DNA of 50,210 bases from Betaproteobacteria bacterium (GCA_005881575.1 VBCA01000006.1:79954-130163), one strand, 5' to 3'. Shown: positions 1 through 8,319, counted from the stretch's first letter. Translations and numbers: made by a program. Notes: generated from the letters alone by a model not told the origin.

Positions 1-2
1 GC

Positions 3-95
3 TACGTGATCGGGCGCTGGCAGCTGTTCGCGAAGAGCGGCTTCAAGCGAATACCTTCGGAGCTATGGGAGAAACAATGGCCGCTGCTCCTGTGA
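3..95 (+). CDS. 3' end of an unidentified protein (partial)
   Basis: The first 95 bases hold 30 codons and a TGA stop in frame 3; the gene begins outside the window. The peptide is rich in Trp, Lys and Leu and ends in WPLLL. Frame 3 has mostly G or C in third codon positions, unlike the competing open frame 2, which is why I chose it. The gene converges on moeB, whose stop codon lies one base further on. I do not recognise the family from so short a tail. Confidence 0.4.
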   Translation, partial: YVIGRWQLFAKSGFKRIPSELWEKQWPLLL

Positions 96-96
96 G

Positions 97-852
97 CTAG
101 GCCATCACCCTCGAGCACACTGTGCACGCCGGATCCTTGACGAGTTTGACCGTTCGCCACTGCATCGCGAGCGCGTCCAGGATCAGCAAGCGCCCCTTCA
201 GCGTCTCGCCGGCTCCCGCGAGCAGCTTCAGCGCCTCTGCGGCCTGGACCGTACCGATGATCCCGGTGAGCGGCGCAAACACGCCCATGACCGCACAGCG
301 CACTTCCTCGAGATCCGCATTCTCCGGGAACAGGCAGTGATAGCAGGGACTGAGGTCGTCCCTCAAGTCAAAAACGCTGACCTGGCCGTCGAAGCGCACA
401 GCGGCGCCTGAGACGAGCGGCTTGCGATGCCGCACGCATGCGCGATTCACCGCGTGGCGCGTCGCGAAATTGTCCGAGCAGTCGAGGACGACGCTGCTCG
501 AGGCGACCAGCGCGTCGAACCCCTCGTCCTTGAGGCGCTGTTGAAGGGGAACGACTTTCACTTCCGGGTTTATTTTTTCGAGCGCCTCGCGCCCGGACGC
601 AGCCTTGGGCCTTCCTATCGATTCGGTGGTGTGAAGGATCTGGCGCTGCAGGTTGGTGAGGTCTACTGTATCGCCGTCGGCGAGAGTGATCGTTCCAACG
701 CCTGCCGCGGCGAGATACAGCGCCGCGGGTGAACCGAGCCCTCCGGCGCCTATGACCAGGGCCGAGGACCCAAGCAGCTTCTCCTGCCCCTCGACTCCGA
801 TCTCCGGAAGCAGAATGTGGCGCGAATACCGTAGAAGCTGATCGTCGTTCAT
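97..852 (-). CDS. moeB: MoeB/ThiF-family adenylyltransferase
   Basis: E1-like enzyme of 251 aa that adenylates the C-terminal glycine of a ubiquitin-like sulfur carrier (MoaD for molybdopterin synthase, or ThiS for thiamin) so that it can receive sulfur. Visible features are the nucleotide-binding loop GAGGLG at residues 35-40, the DxDTVDLTNLQRQ segment near 60-71, a CxxC pair at C170/C173 and a second at C243/C246 (the zinc site of MoeB), and C186 in the crossover region. Length fits MoeB and there is no fused rhodanese domain. It is the last gene of the gpmA-envC-ctpA-moeB series, 90 bp after ctpA. MoeB and ThiF cannot be separated by sequence alone; in many betaproteobacteria one protein probably serves both pathways. 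Confidence 0.9.
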   Translation of the reverse strand: MNDDQLLRYSRHILLPEIGVEGQEKLLGSSALVIGAGGLGSPAALYLAAAGVGTITLADGDTVDLTNLQRQILHTTESIGRPKAASGREALEKINPEVKVVPLQQRLKDEGFDALVASSSVVLDCSDNFATRHAVNRACVRHRKPLVSGAAVRFDGQVSVFDLRDDLSPCYHCLFPENADLEEVRCAVMGVFAPLTGIIGTVQAAEALKLLAGAGETLKGRLLILDALAMQWRTVKLVKDPACTVCSRVMA

Positions 853-910
853 GTGAGAGCGAAATCATCCGCGGGATGAACCGCGCTCCGCGTCGGTTCC
901 ATCCCACGGA

Positions 911-944
911 GATAAGGCGGCGCGCTTTTCGCGTCCGCCTTATC
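911..944 (-). terminator. Strong hairpin overlapping the ctpA stop codon
   Basis: A perfect 10-bp inverted repeat (GATAAGGCGG at 911-920, CCGCCTTATC at 935-944) encloses a further CGCG/CGCG pairing and a short T-rich loop. One arm overlaps the ctpA stop codon. No T-run follows on the minus strand, so this is not a classical intrinsic terminator. It could protect the 3' end of the gpmA-envC-ctpA message or reduce read-through into moeB. Confidence 0.45.
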
Positions 945-2397
945 AATTCTTGACAGGCGCGGGCGGCGTGCTTTGCGCGGTGGTGAGCGGCATGCCCTTC
1001 AGGAGCTTTAGCGCCTGCTGGAACTGGAAGTCCTTTTCAGAGGCGAACTCGAGCGGCGCCGGCGGTTTCTCTTCCGCATCGGTCGACGGTTTTGCGCTGG
1101 TGCGCTGCGATTTCTCAGGCTGGGCTTCCCTCTCCTGGTCGTTGAGGAGATGCTTTTCCAGATCGGCTTCGCGCAAGCGCCCCGTGGTCGGCGTCGTGGG
1201 ATCCTCGATGAGGACGTCGGGCACGATGCCTTTGGCCTGGATCGAGCGCCCGCTGGGGGTGTAATAGCGGGCGGTAGTCAGCTTGATCGCGGTATTGTTG
1301 CCGAGCGGAAGGATCGTCTGCACCGAGCCCTTGCCGAACGTGGGGGTGCCCAGCACCGTCGCGCGCTTGTGGTCCTGCAGCGCACCGGCGACGATTTCGG
1401 ACGCGGAGGCCGATCCGCCGTTGACGAGCACCACCATCGGCACGGTCTTCACCGCGGCAGGCAGGTTCTTCAGATAATCCTCGCGGTTGCCCCGCAGATA
1501 ATCCTCCGGCGCGGCGATGAACTTGCGCTTGGCGTCTTCGGTGCGGCCGTCGGTCGACACCACCACCACCCCCCGCGGCAGGAACGCCGAGGAGATCCCC
1601 ACCGCGCCGTTCAGGAGCCCGCCCGGATCGTTGCGCAAATCCAGAATCAGGCCCTTCAGCGGCCCGTTCTTGTACAGCCCCTCGACGTGCTTCACCAGGT
1701 TTTCGCCGGTATGCTCCTGGAACTGGGACACTCGGACCCACCCGTAGCCGGGCTCGATCAGCTTGGACTTCACGCTTTGCACGCGAATGACGTCGCGCGT
1801 GAGGGTGACCTCGAAAGGCTTCGGCTCGCCCTTCCTCAGGATGGTGAGGCGGATGTTCGTTTTGGGCTTGCCGCGCATGCGCTTGACCGCCTCGTTCAGG
1901 CTCATGCCCTTGACCGAGGTGTCGTCGATCTTGATGATGAAATCCCCGGGCTTCAACCCGGCGCGAAATGCCGGCGTGTCCTCGATCGGCGACACGACCT
2001 TGACGAACCCTTCTTCCATGCCGACCTCGATGCCGAGGCCGCCGAATTGACCCTGCGTGCCCACCTGGAGCTCGCGGAACGCGTCCTGGTCCAGATAAGC
2101 GGAGTGTGGATCGAGCCCGGTCAGCATGCCGCTGATCGCTTCCGTGATGAGCTTCTTGTCCTCCACCGGCTCGACGTAGCTCGATTTGATCGCGCCGAAC
2201 ACTTCGGCGAAGGCGCGCAGCTCATCGACCGGAAGCGGGAAACGCGCCGCTTCGCGTTGCGCCACCGCGGAGAAGTTCAGGCTGAGCAGGACTCCTGCCA
2301 GCACGCCGACCAGCACCAGGCTGGCCTGTCTAATGTGGGTCATCATGATATTCGGTCCTGGCCCCTGCGCGGGCCGCTTGGCGTCGCTATCGCTCAC
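943..2397 (-). CDS. ctpA: Carboxyl-terminal processing protease (S41 family)
   Basis: Periplasmic serine protease of 484 aa that trims or degrades envelope proteins. It has an N-terminal membrane/signal segment (about residues 24-46), a PDZ domain (about 115-195) that recognises substrate C-termini, and the S41 core with the GGSASASE serine motif at 327-334 and the general-base lysine K356 in TFGKGS. The C-terminal 60 residues are a Lys/Glu/Ala/Pro-rich tail. The GTG start used here overlaps the envC stop by four bases (GTGA), implying translational coupling. An internal ATG at 2346, preceded by AGGA, would remove 17 residues and is a realistic alternative. EnvC next door suggests a shared role in peptidoglycan remodelling, since CtpA relatives degrade murein hydrolases in other bacteria. 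Confidence 0.93.
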   Translation of the reverse strand: MSDSDAKRPAQGPGPNIMMTHIRQASLVLVGVLAGVLLSLNFSAVAQREAARFPLPVDELRAFAEVFGAIKSSYVEPVEDKKLITEAISGMLTGLDPHSAYLDQDAFRELQVGTQGQFGGLGIEVGMEEGFVKVVSPIEDTPAFRAGLKPGDFIIKIDDTSVKGMSLNEAVKRMRGKPKTNIRLTILRKGEPKPFEVTLTRDVIRVQSVKSKLIEPGYGWVRVSQFQEHTGENLVKHVEGLYKNGPLKGLILDLRNDPGGLLNGAVGISSAFLPRGVVVVSTDGRTEDAKRKFIAAPEDYLRGNREDYLKNLPAAVKTVPMVVLVNGGSASASEIVAGALQDHKRATVLGTPTFGKGSVQTILPLGNNTAIKLTTARYYTPSGRSIQAKGIVPDVLIEDPTTPTTGRLREADLEKHLLNDQEREAQPEKSQRTSAKPSTDAEEKPPAPLEFASEKDFQFQQALKLLKGMPLTTAQSTPPAPVKN

Positions 2398-3542
2398 TTC
2401 AAGGACACCCAGCGCATGGGATCAAAGGCCTTTCCTTCATGTCGAATCTCGAAGTATAGACCCGATTCCATGTTGCCGCCGCTTGCTCCTACGGTCGCAA
2501 CCGCGTCCCCCGTTCGCACCGGCTCGCCGACCTGCTTGAGCACCGATTCGTTGTTCCCATAGATGGTGAGATAGCCCTTTCCGTGGTCGATGATGAGCAG
2601 GTTTCCGAAGCCGCGCAGCCAGTCGGCGAACACGACACGCCCCGATGCGACCGCCCGCACCTCCTGCCCCGAAGGCGAGCGAATGAACAGGCCCTTCCAC
2701 GAAGGCCCGCCGCTGGGACGCTGGGCGCCGAAGCGGTTTGCGAGTACACCCCTGATCGGCAGCCGCAGTCCGCGCTTGAGCCCCGACAAGGACCCCTCCG
2801 CACCGTCGGGCTCGGGAACTCGTTCGTTGCGAAGGAGGGGCGTGGCCGCGATCACCCTGCCGAGCTCCTCGACGAGCCGCGACAACCGCGACTCGTCGCG
2901 TTCGAGGTGCTGTACCTCGCGGCGCTGCGCGTGCAACTGGCTGGAGACGCGCGCAAGCACTTTGCGGTGCTCCTCCTGCTGTTTGATCAGCGCGGCGCGC
3001 TCGGTGCGCCGCGCCGATTCGATGGCGGCGATCTCGGCGTTCCTTTCCCGGCTCCGCGCCTCGAGCTCTTTCAGCCGGGCGAGGCTGGAGCGCAGCTCAC
3101 CGATGAACTCGGCTTGCGCGCGGGAAACATAACCGTAGTAATGCAGCTCGCGCGCGATGCGGCCGGGTTGCTCGGCCGAGAGCAGAAGTTTCAGTCCGCT
3201 TTGCTCTCCATTGAGATAACGCAGCGTGAGCAGTCTCCCGAGGCCTTCCCGGCGCGAAGCTATTTCCGTCTCGAGCGCCTGGCCGCGCCGCAGCAGTGTA
3301 TCGAGGTCGCGCTGCGCCGCCGCGCGTCTGCCCCCCGAAGCGCGAAGCGCGCGGCTCGCTTCAGATATGGCGCGCTCGGAGTCCCGCAGCTGGTCGCGCG
3401 CTTCCGTGCGGCTTTCCTCGGCCTCCGCGATTTTCGCGCGCAGCCCTTCGATGCGCGTTCGGAGGGCGTCGAGCTTTTCCGCCTCGCTCTGGGCGAACGC
3501 CAGAACGGGCACAACGAGGAGAACCGCTCCGATCCGGATCAA
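2394..3542 (-). CDS. envC: Murein hydrolase activator EnvC
   Basis: Periplasmic protein of 382 aa that activates division amidases (AmiA/AmiB type) at the septum. After a signal peptide (about residues 1-18) come long heptad-rich coiled coils (about 20-225) and a C-terminal LytM/M23 domain (about 265-380). The LytM domain lacks the usual metal ligands: the HxH position reads YFEIRHEG, as in non-catalytic EnvC proteins. I place the start at a TTG that overlaps the gpmA stop (TTGA); upstream codons in this frame only shadow gpmA. A GTG about ten codons downstream would cut into the signal peptide. It is followed, with overlap, by ctpA. Confidence 0.88.
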   Translation of the reverse strand: MIRIGAVLLVVPVLAFAQSEAEKLDALRTRIEGLRAKIAEAEESRTEARDQLRDSERAISEASRALRASGGRRAAAQRDLDTLLRRGQALETEIASRREGLGRLLTLRYLNGEQSGLKLLLSAEQPGRIARELHYYGYVSRAQAEFIGELRSSLARLKELEARSRERNAEIAAIESARRTERAALIKQQEEHRKVLARVSSQLHAQRREVQHLERDESRLSRLVEELGRVIAATPLLRNERVPEPDGAEGSLSGLKRGLRLPIRGVLANRFGAQRPSGGPSWKGLFIRSPSGQEVRAVASGRVVFADWLRGFGNLLIIDHGKGYLTIYGNNESVLKQVGEPVRTGDAVATVGASGGNMESGLYFEIRHEGKAFDPMRWVSLK

Positions 3543-4288
3543 TTTCGCGCCTTGGCCTGGTCGGCAACCGCCTGGGTTCGCGCTTCCACCTCGGCCGGAT
3601 CTCCAAGATAGTAGTGCCGCAGCGGCCGCAATCCCGAGTCCAGCTCGTAGACCAGCGGAATCCCCGTGGGGATGTTCACGCCCACGATTTCGGCGTCGCT
3701 CACGCCGTCGAGGTACTTGACCAGGGCGCGAAGGCTGTTGCCGTGGGCGGCGATGATGACCTTGCGGCCCCCAAGCACCTCGGGCGCGATCGTGGCGCTC
3801 CAGTACGGCAGAAAGCGCGCGACCGTGTCCTTCAGGCACTCGGTGAGCGGCAGCTCGGATTCAGCGAGACCGGCGTAGCGCGGGTCACTCCGGGGATGGC
3901 GGGGATCGTCACGCGCGAGCGCGGGAGGGGGCAAGTCATAGCTGCGACGCCAAAGGAGAACCTGTTCCTCGCCGAACTTCGCGGTCATTTCGGCCTTGTT
4001 CAGCCCCTGAAGAGCGCCATAGTGGCGTTCGTTCAGTCGCCACGAATGATGCACCGGGATCCACATCAGGTCCATCGTCTCCAGGGCGAGCCACAGGGTC
4101 TTGATGGCGCGCTTCAACACCGAAGTGTAGGCACAATCGAAGGCGAGGCCCGCCTCCTTGAGCGTTTCGCCGGCGCGCTTTGCTTCCTCGACGCCGCGTT
4201 GGGTGAGGTCCACGTCGGTCCAGCCGGTGAAGCGGTTTTCCATGTTCCAGACCGATTCACCGTGGCGCAACAGAACGACTTTATGCAT
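3539..4288 (-). CDS. gpmA: 2,3-bisphosphoglycerate-dependent phosphoglycerate mutase
   Basis: Glycolytic and gluconeogenic enzyme of 249 aa interconverting 3- and 2-phosphoglycerate through a phosphohistidine. The RHGE motif carrying the catalytic histidine is at residues 8-11, LNERHYG (substrate and proton-transfer residues) lies near 85-91, and the second histidine is in [10 protein letters not shown]. The start is set at the ATG giving [11 protein letters not shown], the standard N-terminus; the frame stays open for 15 codons upstream but those are not typical of the family. It is the first gene of the minus-strand series ending in moeB and is divergent from the arsR-like gene. Confidence 0.95.
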   Translation of the reverse strand: MHKVVLLRHGESVWNMENRFTGWTDVDLTQRGVEEAKRAGETLKEAGLAFDCAYTSVLKRAIKTLWLALETMDLMWIPVHHSWRLNERHYGALQGLNKAEMTAKFGEEQVLLWRRSYDLPPPALARDDPRHPRSDPRYAGLAESELPLTECLKDTVARFLPYWSATIAPEVLGGRKVIIAAHGNSLRALVKYLDGVSDAEIVGVNIPTGIPLVYELDSGLRPLRHYYLGDPAEVEARTQAVADQAKARN

Positions 4289-4335
4289 AGTGACCATTCT
4301 CGACGCGGCGCCCGTCGCGCCGCAAGAAAGCATTT

Positions 4336-4341
4336 TATAAT
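4336..4341 (+). promoter_or_regulatory. Perfect -10 box directly upstream of the arsR-like gene
   Basis: TATAAT lies only eight bases before the ATG at 4350, so transcription should start almost at the start codon. No Shine-Dalgarno sequence is visible and the -35 region (around 4313-4318) is poor. This fits a leaderless message. Confidence 0.45.
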
Positions 4342-4349
4342 GAGCGCCT

Positions 4350-4703
4350 ATGGAAATTCGAGGACAGGTCGCGCAGCGTCAGCCCCGGGACATTTTCGAA
4401 CTGATCGGCCGCAAGGAGCAAATCGAGAAAATGGCTCGCGCGATGCGGGCCATCGCTCATCCGCTGCGGCTGAAGATCCTGTGCGTCCTCGGCGAACATG
4501 AGTTGAGCGTACAGGACATCGTCGAGGCGGTCGGGACTTCCCAGAGCAACGTCTCGCAACACCTGGCGATCCTCCGGGAAAAGCGCATCCTCAGTCCGAG
4601 AAAGAGTGCCAACCACGTCTATTATTCCGTGAGCGACCAGCGCACGCTGCAGCTTATCGCCACCATGCGCGAGGTGTTGTGCGGCAGCCCGCCGAGATCG
4701 TGA
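4350..4703 (+). CDS. ArsR-family winged-helix regulator
   Basis: Small DNA-binding regulator of 117 aa. Residues about 28-100 form the ArsR winged helix: [13 protein letters not shown] (first helix), then the helix-turn-helix [25 protein letters not shown], then the wing with VYYSVSD. One cysteine lies in the first helix and one near the C-terminus (VLC), but the classical ELCVCDL metal site is replaced by ELSVQDI, so metal sensing through that site is unlikely. The gene is followed after one base by a membrane rhodanese, a pairing often seen with sulfur- or redox-responsive ArsR proteins. It probably regulates itself and the rhodanese; the ligand is unknown. Confidence 0.88.
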   Translation: MEIRGQVAQRQPRDIFELIGRKEQIEKMARAMRAIAHPLRLKILCVLGEHELSVQDIVEAVGTSQSNVSQHLAILREKRILSPRKSANHVYYSVSDQRTLQLIATMREVLCGSPPRS

Positions 4704-4704
4704 C

Positions 4705-5130
4705 ATGGCGGAAGTCAACATTCTGAAATTTGTCACCGACAATATATTTCTCGTCGGAGTGGCGTTCGTGAGCGGCGCGATGCTCATCTGGCCCGCGGTG
4801 CGCCGCGGACCGGCAGGCGCCTCGGTTTCGACCCTTCAGGCGACCTTGCTGATCAACCAGCAGAACGCCCTCGTGCTGGACGTGCGTGAAGGGGCCGAGT
4901 ACGAAAAGGGGCACATGCTCAACGCCCGCAACATCGCCCTCGGGGAGCTCGAGTCGCGCGCCGCCGAGATCGAGAAGCACAAGGCGAAGCCGGTGATCGT
5001 CGTGTGCGACGACGGAAACCGCTCGGGCAGGGCCGCGACGGCGCTGCGCAAGCAGGGGTTCGAGCAGGTATTCACGCTGAGCGGCGGAATCGGCGCCTGG
5101 CGGCAAGCGGGCCTGCCTCTGGAGAAGTAG
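4705..5130 (+). CDS. Membrane-anchored rhodanese-domain protein
   Basis: 141-aa protein with one N-terminal membrane helix (about residues 10-30) followed by a single rhodanese domain (about 45-138). The active-site loop is CDDGNRSG, keeping the sulfur-carrying cysteine, so sulfurtransferase activity is plausible. The DVREGAEYEKGH segment is the usual start of the domain. It lies one base after the arsR-like gene and its stop codon abuts the grxC start, so these genes almost certainly share a message. The family is common upstream of grxC-secB in betaproteobacteria. Its in-vivo sulfur donor and acceptor are not known. Confidence 0.9.
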   Translation: MAEVNILKFVTDNIFLVGVAFVSGAMLIWPAVRRGPAGASVSTLQATLLINQQNALVLDVREGAEYEKGHMLNARNIALGELESRAAEIEKHKAKPVIVVCDDGNRSGRAATALRKQGFEQVFTLSGGIGAWRQAGLPLEK

Positions 5131-5388
5131 GTGGCCAAGATTCGGATGTACTCGACCGCCGTCTGCCCCTTCTGCCTGCGCGCGGAGATGCTGCTCGGCT
5201 CGAAGGGCGTAACCGAGATCGAGAAGATACGAGTCGATCTCGATCCGCGCCAGCGCGAGGAAATGATGAACAAGACCGGCAGACGCACGGTGCCGCAGAT
5301 TTACATCGGTGATACGCACGTGGGCGGATTCGAAGAGCTCGCGGCGCTGGATCATGCCGGAAAGCTCGACTCGCTGCTCGCGGGCTAG
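5131..5388 (+). CDS. grxC: Glutaredoxin 3
   Basis: 85-aa dithiol glutaredoxin that reduces disulfides and glutathionylated proteins using glutathione. The CPFC active site is at residues 12-15, with the conserved TVPQIYIG cis-proline loop and the GGFEEL glutathione-binding segment. The start is a GTG immediately after the rhodanese TAG stop, with zero bases between. Full length for GrxC. Confidence 0.94.
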   Translation: MAKIRMYSTAVCPFCLRAEMLLGSKGVTEIEKIRVDLDPRQREEMMNKTGRRTVPQIYIGDTHVGGFEELAALDHAGKLDSLLAG

Positions 5389-5423
5389 CTTCCGCGCGCC
5401 TTTTCAATTTTATCGGAGCCCTG

Positions 5424-5894
5424 ATGAGCGAAACGCAGCAGCCGACGTTCGGCATCGAGAAGATCTACGTGAAGGATCTGTCCCTCGAAGTCCCGGGCGG
5501 GCCACAGACGTTCATGCAGGGCGAGCAACCGCAGCTCGAAGTTCAGATCACACAGCAGTCGCAGCGCGTGAACGAGCTCCTGTTCGAGGTGACGTTGGTC
5601 ATCACGGTAAGCGCAAAACGCGGAGACAAGACGCTGTTCCTCGTGGAGGCCTCGCAGGCGGGCGTCTTCCAGATCCGCAACGTTCCCGATGCGGACCTCG
5701 CCCCGGTGCTTGGGATAGTTTGCCCGAACGTCCTGTTTCCCTATGCGCGAGAAACCGTTTCCGATGTCGTCAGCCGCGCGGGTTTCCCTCCGGTGCTGCT
5801 CGCACCCGTGAATTTCGAGGCGCTCTATCAGCAGCGCGCCGCAGAAGCCTCCTCCGCGCAGCCCAGCGGGCCGCGCATCGAGATAGCCCACTGA
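5424..5894 (+). CDS. secB: Protein-export chaperone SecB
   Basis: Cytosolic tetrameric chaperone of 156 aa that keeps precursors unfolded and delivers them to SecA. Conserved segments are IEKIYVKDLSLEVP at the N-terminus, the central LFLVEASQAGVFQIRN, and FPYARETVSDVVSRAGFPPVLLAPVNFEALY. Length is normal. It is 35 bp after grxC in the same operon, and its TGA overlaps the ATG of the SH3 protein (TGATG). Confidence 0.96.
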   Translation: MSETQQPTFGIEKIYVKDLSLEVPGGPQTFMQGEQPQLEVQITQQSQRVNELLFEVTLVITVSAKRGDKTLFLVEASQAGVFQIRNVPDADLAPVLGIVCPNVLFPYARETVSDVVSRAGFPPVLLAPVNFEALYQQRAAEASSAQPSGPRIEIAH

Positions 5895-6328
5895 TGCGCA
5901 GTCTCGCCGCCTCCGCTCTGCTCGCGTTCGCGTGCTCGGCCGCGGCCGGGGAGTTTCGCTCGATCGCCGAAAACGGAACGCCGATGTACGACGCGCCCTC
6001 GGTTCGCGCGAAGAAACTCTTCGTCGCAAGCCGCTATTACCCCGTCGAAGTCGTGATCATCATCGACAGCTGGGTCAAGGTCCGCGATCAGGCGGGGGAC
6101 CTAGTCTGGGTGGAAAAGAAGACGCTCTCGGACAAGCGCACGGTGATCGTGACCGTCCCCGTCGCCGAGGTCAGGCAGGCGGCGAACGACCAGGCGGCCC
6201 TTGTGTTCCAGGCGCAGCAGGGCGTCGCCCTCGACGTCGCGGAGCCGCCTGCGGGCGGCTGGATCAGGGTGCGCCACGCCGAGGGCCAGAGCGGTTACGT
6301 CAAAATCAATCAGGTCTGGGGCATCTAG
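5894..6328 (+). CDS. Exported bacterial SH3-domain protein
   Basis: 144-aa protein with a signal peptide (cleavage probably after ACSAAAG, about residue 19) followed by an SH3_3/SH3b-type fold: GTPMYDAPS, a VVIIIDSWVKVRD strand pair and a second copy ending GGWIRVRHAEGQSGYVKINQVWGI. Such domains bind peptidoglycan or protein partners, so an envelope role is inferred. The ATG overlaps the secB stop and the TAG stop directly precedes gpsA in the same frame. The specific partner is unknown. Confidence 0.85.
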   Translation: MRSLAASALLAFACSAAAGEFRSIAENGTPMYDAPSVRAKKLFVASRYYPVEVVIIIDSWVKVRDQAGDLVWVEKKTLSDKRTVIVTVPVAEVRQAANDQAALVFQAQQGVALDVAEPPAGGWIRVRHAEGQSGYVKINQVWGI

Positions 6329-7315
6329 CTGAACATCGCGATTCTCGGCGCAGGGGCGTGGGGTACGGCTCTGGCGATCTCGCTCGCGGGAAGGCACCGC
6401 GTCGGCCTCTGGGCGCGCGACGCGGCGCTGGCAGCCGCCATCGGGTCGAGTCGGCGCAATCCCCGTTATCTCCCCGAAGTTTCGATTCCGGATTCGGTCA
6501 CGGTGACCGGAAACCTCTCCTCCGCATTGGCCGAGTGCGACGCGGCCCTGATCGCCACGCCGACCTCCGATCTGCGCGAGGTGCTCGGGCGCGTCCGCGC
6601 GACGCGGTTCGAGCAGCCCGTCGTCTGGGCCTGCAAGGGTTTCGAGCGGGCTAGCGGCAAGCTGGCCCATCAAGTCGCGGCCGACGTGCTCGGAAAGCCT
6701 GCCGCCTGCGGGGCCTTGTCGGGCCCGAGCTTTGCGCTGGAAGTGGCACGGGGGCTCCCCACGGCGCTCACGCTCGCCGCGGGCAACGCGGAGTTTGCGA
6801 AGCGCCTTGCGCGCGAACTGCACCAGCGGACCCTCAGGGTCTATTTCAGTACCGATCTCGCGGGGGTCGAGATCAGCGGAGCTGTGAAGAACGTCATGGC
6901 GATCGCCGCCGGCATCAGCGACGGCTTGGGGCTCGGCATGAACGCCCGTGCGGCGTTGATCACCCGGGGCCTTGCCGAGCTCACGCGGCTCGGCGTGGCT
7001 ATGGGCGGGCGGTCGGAAACTTTCATGGGGCTCGCAGGGGCGGGGGACCTCATCCTGACCTGCACCGGTGAGCTTTCCCGCAACCGGCGCGTCGGGCTGC
7101 TCCTCGCCCGGGGCGAGTCGCTCGAGGCGATTCTCAAAGAGCTCGGCCACGTCGCCGAAGGCGTGTATTCCGCGCCCTCGATCGAGGCGCTTGCCGCCGA
7201 AAGGCGGATCGACATGCCGATCACCCGCGCGGTTTGCGCGGTGCTGTTCCGCGGCATCCGACCGCGCGACGCCGTGCAGGAGCTGCTCGCGCGCGACCCG
7301 AGGGAGGAAGCCTAG
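6329..7315 (+). CDS. gpsA: NAD(P)H-dependent glycerol-3-phosphate dehydrogenase, CTG start
   Basis: Reduces dihydroxyacetone phosphate to sn-glycerol 3-phosphate for phospholipid synthesis. 328 aa when read from a CTG directly after the SH3-gene TAG. That reading gives (M)NIAILGAGAWGTALA, the exact family N-terminus with the Rossmann loop. The first ATG/GTG/TTG in frame is the GTG at 6503, which would delete the NAD-binding loop and cannot be right. The body shows LSGPSFALEV, the catalytic-lysine region GAVKNVMAIAAG, and the GAGDLILTCTGELSRNR substrate segment. Because the upstream codon is a stop in the same frame, CTG (or a sequence error) is the only explanation I see. It ends the arsR-to-gpsA series. 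Confidence 0.92.
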   Translation: MNIAILGAGAWGTALAISLAGRHRVGLWARDAALAAAIGSSRRNPRYLPEVSIPDSVTVTGNLSSALAECDAALIATPTSDLREVLGRVRATRFEQPVVWACKGFERASGKLAHQVAADVLGKPAACGALSGPSFALEVARGLPTALTLAAGNAEFAKRLARELHQRTLRVYFSTDLAGVEISGAVKNVMAIAAGISDGLGLGMNARAALITRGLAELTRLGVAMGGRSETFMGLAGAGDLILTCTGELSRNRRVGLLLARGESLEAILKELGHVAEGVYSAPSIEALAAERRIDMPITRAVCAVLFRGIRPRDAVQELLARDPREEA

Positions 7316-7337
7316 GCAGCAGTGGTCACGAAGACCA

Positions 7338-7565
7338 TCACTGGGAGCCCGGCGGCTCGGAAGAGCCAAATAAAAAAACCGCAACCGTCACGGCAACGCC
7401 GACGCCAACACCAAAACCGGCCCCGATGGCGACGCCAATGCCGACATGAGCCATCGCTGCACCGACAACTGCGCCGAGCACGATGCCGACGAATACGCTC
7501 AACGGCAGGGCAGCTATGCCCCAACGTGAAATCTGTGTTCCTCGGGTTTTCCCACCGACACTCAT
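7338..7565 (-). CDS. Small glycine-rich membrane protein
   Basis: 75-aa protein with two hydrophobic segments (about residues 15-35 and 38-65). The second is an extreme Gly/Val/Ala repeat (GVGIGVAIGAGFGVGVGVAV), resembling glycine-zipper membrane proteins. I chose the ATG at 7565 because it overlaps the stop of a 10-codon ORF that has a strong ribosome site; an in-frame ATG at 7577 is the alternative. It lies downstream of comF on the same strand. Function unknown. The low-complexity sequence means a non-coding origin cannot be fully excluded, but the signal for translation upstream is good. Confidence 0.6.
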   Translation of the reverse strand: MSVGGKTRGTQISRWGIAALPLSVFVGIVLGAVVGAAMAHVGIGVAIGAGFGVGVGVAVTVAVFLFGSSEPPGSQ

Positions 7566-7594
7566 GATTCCCGACATGGGTCTAAGGCATCCAT
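7562..7594 (-). CDS. 10-codon leader ORF coupled to the glycine-rich protein
   Basis: An AAGGAG Shine-Dalgarno (complement of 7601-7606) sits six bases before an ATG that opens only MDALDPCRES. Its TGA overlaps the ATG of the following membrane protein (ATGA at 7562-7565). The best ribosome site in the region therefore serves this tiny ORF, and the membrane protein appears to be translated by coupling. It may be a leader peptide or simply a ribosome-loading device. Confidence 0.5.
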   Translation of the reverse strand: MDALDPCRES

Positions 7595-7620
7595 AGGATA
7601 CTCCTTCGGCGGGTGCTCGA

Positions 7621-8319
7621 TCAGCGAAGGACGGTGCGCGCAATCACGAAGTTCTCGACTCTTCTCGCGCCTGCGCGCTTGAGCACCCGCGCGAGCTCGT
7701 TCAAGGTCGCCCCCGTCGTCATGACATCGTCCAAGACGGCGACGCTCGCTCCGGAGAGATCGAGCTCGCACCGGAACGCCCCGCGCACGTTTTTCGCACG
7801 ATCCTCGTAAGGAAGTTCCGTCTGCGGCGGCGTGTTCTTCACGCGCAGCACGCCGCGCGGCTCGATCGGTGTGCCCCGGTACCGCGCGAGCCCGCGGGCG
7901 ATCTCGAGCGCCTGATTGAATCCGCGCTCGGCGAGGCGTTTCGCGTGCAGCGGCATCGGCAGGACCACGTCGACCTCGGGCAGGGGCCGGGACGCGAGGC
8001 TGCGGGCGAAGAATCCCGCGAGCGCGAATTGCGCACGATACTTGAGCGCTTGCACCAGCCCATCGCACGGAAATTCGTAGCGCCACAATGCGAGCGTTGC
8101 GTCGAAGTGCGGGGAACGATTGATGCAGCTCCCGCAAACCGCAGCGGCGGGACTGGGGAGCGCGCACTGCGGGCAGGATTCGGGGAGCGCGGGCAATTCG
8201 CCGATACAAGCCGGGCAGAGCAGCTCTGGCCCGCTTTCCGCGCCGCAGAGCAGGCAGTCTCCGCCGGCCCAGGCATGGACGTTTCTTGCGCAGGTGCTGA
8301 ACAGAGCGGACGGCGCCAT
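7621..8319 (-). CDS. comF: ComF-family phosphoribosyltransferase-like protein
   Basis: 232-aa protein. The N-terminal third carries zinc-finger-like CxxC pairs (CLLC, CPAC, CPQC, CGSC, about residues 22-65). The C-terminal part is a PRTase fold with the PRPP-binding signature [13 protein letters not shown] near residues 190-203. ComF proteins take part in DNA uptake in competent bacteria; in non-competent lineages the role is unclear. It is divergent from bioB, 35 bp away, and adjacency of comF to biotin genes is common. The ATG at 8319 gives full family length. Confidence 0.88.
   Translation of the reverse strand: MAPSALFSTCARNVHAWAGGDCLLCGAESGPELLCPACIGELPALPESCPQCALPSPAAAVCGSCINRSPHFDATLALWRYEFPCDGLVQALKYRAQFALAGFFARSLASRPLPEVDVVLPMPLHAKRLAERGFNQALEIARGLARYRGTPIEPRGVLRVKNTPPQTELPYEDRAKNVRGAFRCELDLSGASVAVLDDVMTTGATLNELARVLKRAGARRVENFVIARTVLR

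Noticed and set aside
1150-2562. 470-codon open frame on the plus strand opposite ctpA
   Set aside because: Antisense shadow of a strongly conserved protease; no recognisable domain.
7362-7379. A-run after a small hairpin near the end of gpsA taken as a terminator
   Set aside because: On the plus strand the hairpin is followed by A, not T; on the minus strand the T-run precedes the hairpin, and it lies inside the small membrane-protein gene.
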